Part shown: piece after piece, positions 1-7,216 of the stretch
Layout: each line of letters begins with the position of its first letter
Numbering within the stretch: the first letter of the stretch is position 1
DNA from: JAAYJR01 sp964563975
GTDB lineage: Bacteria; Bacteroidota; Bacteroidia; Bacteroidales; Prolixibacteraceae
Length of the DNA: 25,204 nucleotides
Assembly: GCA_964563975.1 (NCBI GenBank)
Contig: CAZLZJ010000030.1
Span: 1-25,204, forward strand
Direction of reading: 5' to 3'
Position numbers and translations under genes: made by a program
Notes under the pieces: generated by a model
Database searches by the model: none
What the model was told of the DNA's origin: nothing
Seen by the model: only the letters and a program-made list of their open reading frames with translations

Positions 1-154
1 ATTAATTTATTTACAAGTAATTATTAAATTTCAAATAGAGAAATTTTAAATAGATGAAAACCCCATGAGGGATGACATTAATTTTTAAGGAGCTCTTACA
101 AAAGTGGCTTTTTTGATTGCTTTTTTAGTTACAGAAAAAAAGCAGGTGGGGTTT

Positions 155-171
155 AAGGGGTAACACCCTTT
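155..171. other. short hairpin in the gene-free leader before the Spy-like gene
   Basis: The 216 nt before the first gene hold no coding sequence I can support. A small stem (AAGGGGT pairing with ACCCTTT, including one G-T pair, loop AAC) sits about 45 nt before the start codon. It could end an upstream transcript or lie in the leader of the next gene. It has only a weak T tract, and its function is unknown. No exact TAnnTTTG element is visible here; the near match at 208-215 is too close to the start codon to serve it. Confidence 0.25.
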
Positions 172-216
172 TATATAAATGATTGAATTTTAAATGTTTA
201 ATTAAATTATATTCGA

Positions 217-750
217 ATGAAAACCGGAAAATTTTTTTGGATGTTATTGATACTGTCATTCGGAGCATTAACAGTTTTTGCTCAGGGCAGGGGATTTGTT
301 AACAGGCCGGGTTTTGGCGTAGGGGCAGGCTATGGATATGGGCCGGGTTTTGGTGTAGGGGCAGGTTACGGATACGGGCCGGGTTACTATTGTATGAATT
401 TTATTTCTGGAATGACTGAAGAGCAGCAGTCTAAAATTGCTGAATTAACGGTTAGCCATCAAAAGACTATGGCAGAATTGGCAATCAGACAGAGATCAAC
501 ATTTGATTTTACCGAAAGGGCTGGAATTCAGGAACAGATATTACAACAAATTACGGCTCATCAGGGTGAGGTTCGCAACTTGCTTAATGATGAACAAAAG
601 AAGCAGTATGATCTGTTACGCAGCCGTGGTATGGGTTATGGAGCAGGTTACGGCATGGGGTATGGTATGGGACGAAGAGGAGGCAGAGGTGGCTGGGGAG
701 GCCGGGGATGCAGGTTTTACGGTTATGGCGGCGGATATGGATTTAACTGA
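217..750 (+). CDS. Exported Gly/Tyr-rich Spy/CpxP-like (LTxxQ) protein
   Basis: A 177-residue exported protein. Residues 1-22 form a signal peptide (hydrophobic core, then VFA before Q). Two identical 12-residue Gly/Tyr blocks follow at 31-42 and 43-54. A helical, charged middle region (about 66-136) contains MTEEQQ and LNDEQKKQYDLL, which resemble the LTxxQ motif of the Spy/CpxP periplasmic chaperone and metal-resistance family. The tail (137-177) is again low complexity, rich in Gly, Tyr, Met and Arg. By family it may bind unfolded proteins or metals in the periplasm; that is inference, and the Gly-rich flanks are not part of the classical Spy fold. The gene converges on atpG with only 8 nt between stop codons. 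The ATG at 217 gives a good signal peptide. Confidence 0.7.
   Translation: MKTGKFFWMLLILSFGALTVFAQGRGFVNRPGFGVGAGYGYGPGFGVGAGYGYGPGYYCMNFISGMTEEQQSKIAELTVSHQKTMAELAIRQRSTFDFTERAGIQEQILQQITAHQGEVRNLLNDEQKKQYDLLRSRGMGYGAGYGMGYGMGRRGGRGGWGGRGCRFYGYGGGYGFN
305..384 (+). repeat. 36-nt in-frame tandem repeat (two copies plus a partial third)
   Basis: Copies lie at 305-340 and 341-376, and a third begins at 377 (GGCCGGGTT) before diverging. The two full copies differ only at a few third codon positions, so the 12-residue peptide unit is identical. This points to a recent in-frame duplication kept under protein-level selection, or to ongoing copy-number variation. Confidence 0.85.
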
Positions 751-758
751 ACTGTCAA

Positions 759-1640
759 TCATCTGTAACTGAGAGCTTCTGCACCATTGACTATCTCCAG
801 AATTTCATTTGTAATAGAAGCCTGGCGCATTTTATTATATTGAAGCATCAGGTCTTTAAGTAAGTTTGTGGCATTATCAGTTGCCTGGTGCATAGCTGTC
901 ATTCTTGCTCCCTGCTCAGCTGCATTTGAGTCGAGCAAGGCTCTGTAAAATTGTATTCTTAGTGCCTCCGGAATTATTTCATCAATTATATACTCTTTTG
1001 AAGGTTCATAAATAAAGTCATAATAGGTACCATATTTTTCTTTTTTTTCAACTTGAACAGGAAGGAACTGCTCGGTGATATTTATCTGGACGGCAGCATT
1101 TTTAAATTGGTTATAGATCAGTTCCACACGGTCATACTTTTTATCGATGAAATCTTTCATAATCTCATTTGCCAGTGCAAAAGCATTGTCAAAATTAAGT
1201 GTATCTAAAAGTTCATTATATGACCCGGCTACTTTCATATCGTGCATTTTAACCTGTTTTTCCCCCATTTTGCCGATACATAAAAAATCAACATCTCCAA
1301 GCTGGTATTGCATATTATATTTCATAAGTACTCTTTCTATAGCTTTTTTAGAAATATTGAGATTGAATCCTCCACAAAGTCCGCGATTTGATGAGATTAG
1401 CACGATTAGTATTTTTTCCGGCTCTCTCAGGCAAGTATAGACCGAATCTCTATTTTCGTCTATATCACTACTTATGTTAGTAACAATTTGATGCATTTTA
1501 TTAGCATAGGGTCTGATTTTAAGTATTGCGTCCTGAGCTTTTTTCAGTTTGGCAGCTGAAACCATTTTCATCGCACTTGTTACCTGCCGCGTAGTCTTTA
1601 CAGATGTAATTCTTGTTCTGATCTCCTTTAAGCTGGACAT
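759..1640 (-). CDS. atpG: ATP synthase F1 subunit gamma
   Basis: The 293-residue central rotor shaft of the F1 motor. The N-terminal helix (residues 2-40, SSLKEIRTRI...TRQVTSAMKMVSAAKL) and the C-terminal helix (about 243-290, ending in ITNEILEIVNGAEAL) are the two coiled-coil strands that turn inside the alpha3beta3 ring. The conserved GLCGGFN segment is at 87-93. It is the last gene of the cluster, 12 nt after atpA. No terminator fits in the 8 nt before the convergent neighbour, so its transcript probably runs antisense into that gene. Start ATG at 1640 matches the family. Identity is certain from sequence motifs; function comes from the family. Confidence 0.98.
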   Translation of the reverse strand: MSSLKEIRTRITSVKTTRQVTSAMKMVSAAKLKKAQDAILKIRPYANKMHQIVTNISSDIDENRDSVYTCLREPEKILIVLISSNRGLCGGFNLNISKKAIERVLMKYNMQYQLGDVDFLCIGKMGEKQVKMHDMKVAGSYNELLDTLNFDNAFALANEIMKDFIDKKYDRVELIYNQFKNAAVQINITEQFLPVQVEKKEKYGTYYDFIYEPSKEYIIDEIIPEALRIQFYRALLDSNAAEQGARMTAMHQATDNATNLLKDLMLQYNKMRQASITNEILEIVNGAEALSYR

Positions 1641-1652
1641 AAGTAAGAGTCT

Positions 1653-3233
1653 TTATTTAAAATATTTTTCTGCGGTTAAGCCGGCTGCTTTGATGATCGA
1701 TTTTTCTTCTTTTTCGGTTAATGTTCCTTCTCTCAATGTGTTTAGAATATTTTTATATTCCAACTCCATCAAATTGATAAAATCTTTTTCAAACTCTTTT
1801 ATTTTATCAACAGGTACTCCCCTCAGTAACTCATTAACCCCACAATAAATAATTGCAACCTGATGTTCAATTTTCATTGGGGAGTATTGATCCTGTTTCA
1901 GTAATTCCATATTTTTACGGCCTTTATCGAGGACTCTCATTGTAGACTGATCAAGTTCTGAGCCGAATTTTGAGAATGCTTCCAGCTCCCGGTATTGGGC
2001 TTGATCAAGTTTAAGTGTTCCGGCAATTTTTTTCATCGATTCGATCTGTGCATTACCACCTACACGTGATACCGATATACCTACGTTTATTGCCGGTCTG
2101 AATCCTGCATTAAAAAGGTTCGACTCAAGAAATATCTGACCGTCGGTGATAGATATAACATTTGTTGGTATATATGCCGAAACATCGCCGGCCTGGGTTT
2201 CTATTATTGGCAGGGCTGTCAGTGATCCACCTCCTTTAACCTTATCTTTCAAACCGTCAGGCAGGTCATTCATCTTAGCTGCAATTTCATCCGATTCAAT
2301 TATTTTTGCGGCCCTTTCCAACAATCTTGAATGGAGATAAAAGACATCTCCCGGATATGCTTCACGACCGGGAGGTCTTCTCAGCAAGAGAGAAACTTCC
2401 CTGTATGAGACTGCTTGTTTTGAAAGGTCATCAAGAATGATAAGAGCATCTCTCCCGGTGTCGCGGAAATACTCACCGGCAGCCATACCTGCATATGGGG
2501 CATAAAATTGCAGGGCAGCGGGTTCAGAAGCAGTTGCTGAAATTATAATTGTATAGTCCATTGCTCCATATTTATCAAGTGTTGAAGCAATATTGGCTAC
2601 AGTTGATCCTTTTTGTCCTATTGCTACATAAATACAGTAAACCGGCTCTCCTTTTTCATAGTTTTCTCTTTGGTTTATGATGGTATCGATGGCAATAGCG
2701 GTTTTTCCTGTCTGCCGGTCGCCGATTATCAGTTCACGTTGCCCCCTTCCTATCGGGATCATTGTGTCAATAGCTTTTAATCCGGTTTGTAAAGGTTGTT
2801 TAACAGGTTGGCGAAATATTACTCCCGGGGCTTTTCTTTCAAGAGGCAGTTCTATCATTTTTCCTTTGATGGGTCCTTTTCCGTCAATTGGCTCTCCGAT
2901 AGTGTTAATCACTCTTCCCAAAAGAGGTTCACCTACCATAATTGAAGCAATACGCCTCATTCTTTTAACAGTATCGCCCTCTTTTACCTGCTCGGAAGGG
3001 CCTAAAAGCACTGCACCGACATTGTCTTGTTCAAGATTTAAAACAATACCTTTTATGCCGCTTTCAAATTCGATCATTTCATTTGATTCAACATTTGAAA
3101 GCCCGTATATACGGGCAATTCCATCTCCTACCTGCAGTACGGTACCCACCTCTTCCAGCTCAGTGACCGACTTATAATTTTCAAGCTGTTGTTTTAAAAT
3201 TTCTGAAATTTCAGCAGGATCAATATTGATCAT
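1653..3233 (-). CDS. atpA: ATP synthase F1 subunit alpha
   Basis: The 526-residue regulatory nucleotide-binding subunit of F1. The Walker A P-loop is GDRQTGKT at residues 171-178. The Walker B strand is ALIILDD at about 263-269. The arginine finger that reaches the beta catalytic site is R390 in VSRVGG. Length is slightly above the usual 500-515, from small insertions rather than a fusion. The gene lies 33 nt after atpH and 12 nt before atpG in a one-direction cluster. The catalytic partner beta (atpD) is not in this window. Confidence 0.99.
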   Translation of the reverse strand: MINIDPAEISEILKQQLENYKSVTELEEVGTVLQVGDGIARIYGLSNVESNEMIEFESGIKGIVLNLEQDNVGAVLLGPSEQVKEGDTVKRMRRIASIMVGEPLLGRVINTIGEPIDGKGPIKGKMIELPLERKAPGVIFRQPVKQPLQTGLKAIDTMIPIGRGQRELIIGDRQTGKTAIAIDTIINQRENYEKGEPVYCIYVAIGQKGSTVANIASTLDKYGAMDYTIIISATASEPAALQFYAPYAGMAAGEYFRDTGRDALIILDDLSKQAVSYREVSLLLRRPPGREAYPGDVFYLHSRLLERAAKIIESDEIAAKMNDLPDGLKDKVKGGGSLTALPIIETQAGDVSAYIPTNVISITDGQIFLESNLFNAGFRPAINVGISVSRVGGNAQIESMKKIAGTLKLDQAQYRELEAFSKFGSELDQSTMRVLDKGRKNMELLKQDQYSPMKIEHQVAIIYCGVNELLRGVPVDKIKEFEKDFINLMELEYKNILNTLREGTLTEKEEKSIIKAAGLTAEKYFK

Positions 3234-3266
3234 TTTATTTAAAGTTTTATTTTCTTTTATAATTAA

Positions 3267-3806
3267 TTAATATGACAGTAACTCTTTTTTAATCTTTTTT
3301 AATTGGGAAGCCACACTTGCATCATACTGTTTATCATCGATACAAAGGATCATTCCACCAAGGATGCCGGGATTTATTTTTTTAGAAATTTCAACAGTAC
3401 CCCCCAGCTCCTTTTCAAGCATTTTATTAATTTTTTCCAGTGATATTTCATCAATTTCAGTAGCAGTAGTTAATACAACGGTTTTTATACCCCTGGCTTC
3501 TTTTATTAACGATAATAGATTACGGCATATCATTGGAATAAAGGTTTCTCTTTTATTCTGAATAACCAGCTTGAGAAAGTCTAAGGTTAATTCATCAATT
3601 TTTCCCTTAAATATTAATGAAATAAGCTCTTTTTTTTGAGAAACTTTAATAACGGGATTTTTAAGGAATTGCATGAATTCGGCTGATTTGCTGCAAATGT
3701 CTGCAATAAGATTAATATCGTTTTTTAGTACAGTTATAAGGCCTCTCTCTTCAGATACTGCAAAAAGCGCCTTGGCATACCTTATTGAAATAGAACTCTC
3801 ATCCAT
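3267..3806 (-). CDS. atpH: ATP synthase F1 subunit delta
   Basis: A 179-residue peripheral-stalk subunit (OSCP homologue) joining the top of F1 to the b subunits. The N-terminal helical domain starts with the typical ISIRYAKALFAVSEE (residues 6-20). The C-terminal region contains the conserved NPGILGGMILCIDDKQYDAS stretch near residues 144-163. It starts 4 nt after the atpF stop, so the two are probably translationally coupled. Delta proteins diverge quickly in sequence, but these motifs and the gene order leave little doubt. Confidence 0.97.
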   Translation of the reverse strand: MDESSISIRYAKALFAVSEERGLITVLKNDINLIADICSKSAEFMQFLKNPVIKVSQKKELISLIFKGKIDELTLDFLKLVIQNKRETFIPMICRNLLSLIKEARGIKTVVLTTATEIDEISLEKINKMLEKELGGTVEISKKINPGILGGMILCIDDKQYDASVASQLKKIKKELLSY

Positions 3807-3810
3807 TTTA

Positions 3811-4305
3811 TCAATTGAGTTTTATTTCGTCAATTAATTTATTGATCAGTTCCCGTTGTTCCTTATCTTTTGTCATACTTTGTTTTATAATTTTTTCGGC
3901 GATTGTAAGAGATATTTCCGTAACCTGTTGTTTCATCTCTTTAATGACCTTTATTTTTTCGTTTTCCAACTGCTGCCTTGCAATTTCCAAACTTTTTTGA
4001 GTTTCGTCAAAAGCTTTTTCTTTTGCTTCAGAAATTATTTTATCTTTTAATTTAAGAGTTTCACTTAGGATAACCTCTTTTTGTTTAAGTCCTTCTTCAA
4101 TAATCTTTTTATTCCCGGCTTTCAGCTTATCAACTTCTTGCCGTGCTTCTGTTGCGGCTGTTAATGCATTTTCTATAAATTGTTCTCTTTCATTTAGTGC
4201 GTGGAGTATAGGTTTCCACGCAAATTTCCGTAGAATAAACACTACTAATGCAAAAACAATTATCATCCAAAATATTGTACCTGCATTTGGCGTAACTAAT
4301 TCCAT
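3811..4305 (-). CDS. atpF: ATP synthase F0 subunit b
   Basis: A 164-residue peripheral-stalk subunit. One N-terminal membrane helix (about residues 8-26) is followed by KFAWKPILHALNEREQFIENAL, the usual F0 b start. A long charged, Lys/Glu-rich coiled coil then extends to the C-terminus and reaches F1. A single b gene is present with no b' copy, so a b2 homodimer is expected. It lies 74 nt after atpE, separated by a strong hairpin, and 4 nt before atpH. Confidence 0.97.
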   Translation of the reverse strand: MELVTPNAGTIFWMIIVFALVVFILRKFAWKPILHALNEREQFIENALTAATEARQEVDKLKAGNKKIIEEGLKQKEVILSETLKLKDKIISEAKEKAFDETQKSLEIARQQLENEKIKVIKEMKQQVTEISLTIAEKIIKQSMTKDKEQRELINKLIDEIKLN

Positions 4306-4337
4306 TTTGTAATCGGTTTAAATTAAAAAAAGTTCTA

Positions 4338-4369
4338 AAAAGGAGCCCGGGCAATCCCCGGGACCTTTT
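4338..4369 (-). terminator. Strong hairpin after atpE: partial terminator or mRNA-stabilising loop
   Basis: Directly after the atpE stop, CCCGGG (4357-4362) pairs with CCCGGG (4346-4351) across a 5-nt loop. The stem continues past a small bulge with CCTTTT (4364-4369) against AAAAGG (4338-4343). On the coding (minus) strand it is followed by a T run at 4341-4337 and a second run of seven T near 4331-4325. It looks like a Rho-independent terminator but lies inside the atp cluster, so it is more likely a leaky attenuator or a 3'-end protector that raises c-subunit output relative to the genes behind it. The role is inference; the structure is read directly. Confidence 0.7.
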
Positions 4370-4379
4370 CCGGTAATTT

Positions 4380-4646
4380 TTACAGGAATAGTACAAGTGC
4401 ACAGGTAATAACTGCAAAAAATGAGACACCCTCAATCAAAGCAGCAGCAACGATCATATTTGATCGAATATCTCCACTGGCTTCAGGCTGTCGTGCAGTT
4501 GCTTCCATTGCGCTTACACCTATGCGGCTTATTCCAATTGCAGCTCCGATAGCTGTAATTGCAGCTCCGAAAACCGCACCTACCTGGCTAATCGGGCTTA
4601 CCGCGTCGGTTGCTTGTAACAATACACTTAAAATAGCTGATAACAT
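4380..4646 (-). CDS. atpE: ATP synthase F0 subunit c, proton type
   Basis: An 88-residue proteolipid with two membrane helices joined by the polar ARQPEASGDIRS loop (about residues 51-62). The ion-carrying acid is E72 in ALIEGVSF. The sodium-type signature is absent: there is no Gln at the helix-1 position, where an Ile stands, and Gly rather than Ser or Thr follows the Glu. A proton-coupled ring is therefore inferred. The Gly-rich helix-1 motif is present but loosened. The gene is 24 nt after atpB and is followed by the hairpin at 4338-4369. Confidence 0.98.
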   Translation of the reverse strand: MLSAILSVLLQATDAVSPISQVGAVFGAAITAIGAAIGISRIGVSAMEATARQPEASGDIRSNMIVAAALIEGVSFFAVITCALVLFL

Positions 4647-4670
4647 AGCAAATAATTTTAAAAATGAATA

Positions 4671-5786
4671 TTAATTATTTTCTGCTGAGGCCATACCAAA
4701 ATAGATTGCCGACAGCAGTGTAAAAACGTATGCCTGGATCAAGGAAACAAGGACATCCAATAACATTATAAATACTGAAAATGCAACAGCAACAGGGCTG
4801 ACCCCAAATCCGGCTGCCGGCCCCATAAGGCTTCCAAATATGAAAATTAAGCTAATAAAAACAGCAATAATGAGATGTCCAGCCATCATATTAGCAAATA
4901 ACCTGATCATCAATACAAAAGGTTTAGTGAACATACCAACTATTTCCAGAAACGGCATTAAAGGAATAGGGAGCTTTAATAATAATGGGACATTAGGGTT
5001 GACAATCTCTTTCCAGTAATGCTTTGTACCTCTGATGTTGGTTACTAAAAAAGTAAAAAGTGCAAAAACCAGGGTAACTGCAATATTACCGGTAACATTG
5101 GCTCCAAAGGGAAATATAGGTATTAGTCCGAGCAGGTTATTTAATAGTATAAAAAAGAACAGTGTTAGCAAAGGGGGCATAAATTTTTTATATTTCTCTT
5201 CGCCGATCGACGGTATTGCAATTTGGTCTCTGACAAATATTATGATTGGCTCTATCAGATTTTGAATTCCTGAAGGGGCTTTTCCTTTACTGTTTTTGGC
5301 TTTTTTTGCTGTAAAGATTAACAGTATAATTAACAAAAAGGCTGCAATTAGTGCCCCGGCTATAGTTTTTGTCAGTGAAAAATCAAAAGGTCTTCCGGTT
5401 TCATTTCCATTTTGATCAAGTTCTACGATTTTTCCATTATTCTTTTTGCTGTGTGATATTTTAAATCCCCTGTAACTGTTGTGTCCGTTATTAAATTCAG
5501 ATGACATAAAGATATGAAATTTTTGTCCCTCATGGAGTTCGGGGTTTTTTGTGTATAGAATTACGGGAAGGGGGATAATGATATGCTTATTGCCAATTGA
5601 TACAATATGCCAATCATACGAGTCAATTACGTGACCAATAACATATTTTCCTGCATCGAATTTTTCATTTTCGAATTTTTCTTTTTTTGATGGACCGGGA
5701 TTACTGCCATTAAGTTGAGCTGCCGATGGAAAAATAGATATGACCATCAGAAAAAAGAATAACAACTTTCTGCACAGTTTTTGCAT
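4671..5786 (-). CDS. atpB: ATP synthase F0 subunit a with exported N-terminal extension
   Basis: A 371-residue stator channel subunit. The essential Arg is R295 in LMIRLFANMMAGH, and the C-terminal helix carries Q351 in SLIQAYVFTLLSAIYF. The sequence begins with a signal peptide (residues 1-23, FPSAA before Q). A polar extramembrane stretch follows to about residue 137, before the first membrane helix (about 139-160). E. coli subunit a has no such domain. Long N-terminal extensions on subunit a are typical of Bacteroidota, and their job is not known to me. It is the first core F0 gene, preceded by a 124-nt gap with a perfect -7 promoter element. Confidence 0.97.
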   Translation of the reverse strand: MQKLCRKLLFFFLMVISIFPSAAQLNGSNPGPSKKEKFENEKFDAGKYVIGHVIDSYDWHIVSIGNKHIIIPLPVILYTKNPELHEGQKFHIFMSSEFNNGHNSYRGFKISHSKKNNGKIVELDQNGNETGRPFDFSLTKTIAGALIAAFLLIILLIFTAKKAKNSKGKAPSGIQNLIEPIIIFVRDQIAIPSIGEEKYKKFMPPLLTLFFFILLNNLLGLIPIFPFGANVTGNIAVTLVFALFTFLVTNIRGTKHYWKEIVNPNVPLLLKLPIPLMPFLEIVGMFTKPFVLMIRLFANMMAGHLIIAVFISLIFIFGSLMGPAAGFGVSPVAVAFSVFIMLLDVLVSLIQAYVFTLLSAIYFGMASAENN

Positions 5787-5814
5787 AATAATAATTTCAA
5801 ATTACAAAGCCTCA

Positions 5815-5822
5815 CAAAATTA
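5815..5822 (-). promoter_or_regulatory. Bacteroidota -7 element before atpB
   Basis: TAATTTTG on the minus strand matches TAnnTTTG exactly and ends 28 nt before the atpB start codon. The 124-nt gap in which it lies is the longest in the cluster. No TTG is seen 17-23 nt upstream, so the -33 half is weak. It suggests that atpBEFHAG can be transcribed apart from the bactofilin, AtpZ-like and AtpI-like genes. Confidence 0.5.
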
Positions 5823-5910
5823 ACAGATTTTTCTATGTGTGTCTATTAATTAGAAATTTAATTGAAGCATAAGTCTTTTGTTAACTTCATCGACAGACAG
5901 GCAGGTAATA

Positions 5911-6309
5911 TTATCTGTTATTTGTCTTTTTTTTGATAGTAGTTGAGAGGCTGGTTACATCCAAAGAGGTAAAGGTTATATAGATTACAACTAAGCAGAT
6001 TACAAAAACAGAGGCATTTTCAGAATCATGTGCAAGGTAAATAATTGCAAATAAAGAATAGCAAAACAGCCTTAAAAGTAATACGATCATACTGCTTTGA
6101 GTAAACCGGGCCATATTTTTTTTTGCCCGTTTAGTTTGCCAGGTATGTGTAATTATGGTTACGAAAGAGAAAAATGCAAGCATCCAGGGTAAAACAGGAA
6201 GATATTTACCGGGAAAAAAAAAGGTAAAAGCTACCCAGGCAACTAAGCACATAAGAATGATTGCAATTAAAATTTTTCCAATGAAATGTTTATAAAACCG
6301 ATTTATCAT
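5911..6309 (-). CDS. AtpI-like small membrane protein of the ATP synthase cluster
   Basis: A 132-residue protein with four predicted membrane helices (about 12-33, 38-57, 73-93, 99-116), a basic Arg/Lys-rich stretch between helices 2 and 3 (about 59-68) and a basic tail. Size, topology and position before atpB match AtpI-type proteins, which in other bacteria help assemble the c ring or supply magnesium. Sequence similarity is too low for me to be firm. Its ATG overlaps the stop of the AtpZ-like gene (shared ATGA at 6306-6309), so translation is coupled. It could also be a lineage-specific protein with the same topology. Confidence 0.6.
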   Translation of the reverse strand: MINRFYKHFIGKILIAIILMCLVAWVAFTFFFPGKYLPVLPWMLAFFSFVTIITHTWQTKRAKKNMARFTQSSMIVLLLRLFCYSLFAIIYLAHDSENASVFVICLVVIYITFTSLDVTSLSTTIKKKTNNR

Positions 6310-6524
6310 TTCAAAAGATTGCGGGTTGCATAAAAAATTGATCCGATTACCGAAAGTATTATAAAAACTAAGGTAAACACTTTAAAGTCGTTATTCATCC
6401 ACTGGTCTATTTTAAATCCCAAGAAAGTACCTATTGCAATAATAGTCATCATTTCAAAGCCAAGGTTTGAATAACGTATAAAAACGTCAAACTTTTTTTT
6501 GTTCTTCTTTTTTTTGTTTATCAT
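6306..6524 (-). CDS. AtpZ/AtpI-family two-helix membrane protein
   Basis: A 72-residue protein: a Lys/Asn-rich N-terminus (residues 3-11), a first helix with the AtpZ-type GTFLGFKIDQWM motif (about 32-43) and a second helix (about 49-66). AtpZ proteins sit at the head of F-ATPase operons and are linked to c-ring assembly or cation uptake. I chose the ATG at 6524 rather than the longer frame to 6599, because the extra 25 residues lie inside the bactofilin gene and lack family character. It overlaps the bactofilin 3' end by 38 nt in another frame, and that overlap contains two A8 runs on the coding strand. It is coupled by ATGA to the AtpI-like gene. Confidence 0.8.
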   Translation of the reverse strand: MINKKKKNKKKFDVFIRYSNLGFEMMTIIAIGTFLGFKIDQWMNNDFKVFTLVFIILSVIGSIFYATRNLLK

Positions 6525-6891
6525 TTGTATTTTCAGGACTTTCCATTGAACAGGTTCCTGTGAATAGCGATCCCGGCTCAACGGATAGTTTACCGGCAAA
6601 AATATCTCCGCATATTTTAGCTGACTCTTTCATGGTAAGCAGGTCAGTCACATATATTTTTCCCTTTACATATCCGGCTACTTCAATATTTTTGCATTTA
6701 ACTTCACCTTCAAGTCTTCCTTGCGGCCCGATCACCAGTCGTCCGCTGGCATCTATATTTCCAATTAACTCGCCATCTATTCTTATATCACCTTTAGAAA
6801 TGATATCTCCCCTGATAGATGTAGTTTCACTAATGATATTTATGGTTTGGCTTTGTGTTTCAGGTGATGGTTTTGTTAATTGTTTTGCCAT
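6487..6891 (-). CDS. Bactofilin
   Basis: A 134-residue polymer-forming cytoskeletal protein. A short disordered N-terminus (1-18) leads into the beta-helix core (about 20-112), built from hydrophobic and Gly-rich repeats such as SIRGDIISKGDIRIDGELIG and GRLEGEVKCKNIEVAGYVKG. The tail is polar and Lys/Glu-rich (113-134). Bactofilins form filaments without nucleotides and scaffold envelope or cell-shape enzymes. It is the first gene of the stretch leading into the ATP synthase genes, following the rpmF terminator after a gap of more than 100 nt. Its last 38 nt are shared with the AtpZ-like gene. Confidence 0.93.
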   Translation of the reverse strand: MAKQLTKPSPETQSQTINIISETTSIRGDIISKGDIRIDGELIGNIDASGRLVIGPQGRLEGEVKCKNIEVAGYVKGKIYVTDLLTMKESAKICGDIFAGKLSVEPGSLFTGTCSMESPENTNDKQKKEEQKKV

Positions 6892-6995
6892 TTTTAATAA
6901 AATTTTAATTGCCTTTTTATTAATTTGTTGAAATTACAAATTTTTTCTTATATAAATCAAAAAAATATATTTTTCCGGGAGGGATTTTTTTAAAT

Positions 6996-7020
6996 AAAAA
7001 AACCAGGATTAACCTGGTTT
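6996..7020 (-). terminator. Rho-independent terminator after rpmF
   Basis: On the minus strand AAACCAGG (7020-7013) pairs with CCTGGTTT (7007-7000) around a 5-nt loop and runs into a tract of T. The stem begins inside the rpmF TAA codon. It cleanly separates the DUF177-rpmF unit from the bactofilin/ATP synthase unit. Confidence 0.88.
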
Positions 7021-7204
7021 AAACTGCAATTTCTTTTTCAATTACCTGTTTGCCTCTGTAGTACCCGCACTCGGGGCAGATATTATGGTATTTAACTGTT
7101 GCCCCACAGTTTGAACAAGTAGCAAGTGTTGGAACTACTGCTTTATAATGAGTGCGCCTTTTGTTCCTTTTTGATTTTGATGTTTTACTTTTAGGATGTG
7201 CCAT
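7019..7204 (-). CDS. rpmF: 50S ribosomal protein L32, zinc-ribbon form
   Basis: A 61-residue ribosomal protein. The basic N-terminus MAHPKSKTSKSKRNKRRTH is the L32 signature. Four cysteines, C30-x2-C33 and C43-x2-C46, form an intact zinc ribbon (C+ form). It follows the DUF177 gene by 12 nt, the widespread yceD-rpmF pairing, and is closed by the terminator at 6996-7020. Confidence 0.98.
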   Translation of the reverse strand: MAHPKSKTSKSKRNKRRTHYKAVVPTLATCSNCGATVKYHNICPECGYYRGKQVIEKEIAV

Positions 7205-7216
7205 GATATTTTAATT

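Noticed and set aside
208..215. TATATTCG as a -7 element for the Spy-like gene, with TTG at 183-185
   Set aside because: One mismatch, and it ends two bases before the ATG, so transcription would start inside the gene.
503..772. 89-residue open frame inside the Spy-like gene
   Set aside because: Alternate frame of a repetitive Gly-rich gene; no domain or start signal, and composition follows the main frame.
2677..3177. 166-residue frame antisense to atpA
   Set aside because: Mirror of a conserved gene; no promoter box and no recognisable protein.
4190..4435. 81-residue frame spanning atpE, the hairpin and atpF
   Set aside because: It runs across two real genes out of frame, and the hairpin accounts for the non-coding part.
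6525..6599. 25-residue N-terminal extension of the AtpZ-like gene
   Set aside because: It lies wholly inside the bactofilin gene in another frame, has no AtpZ character, and an ATG at 6524 gives a normal family start.
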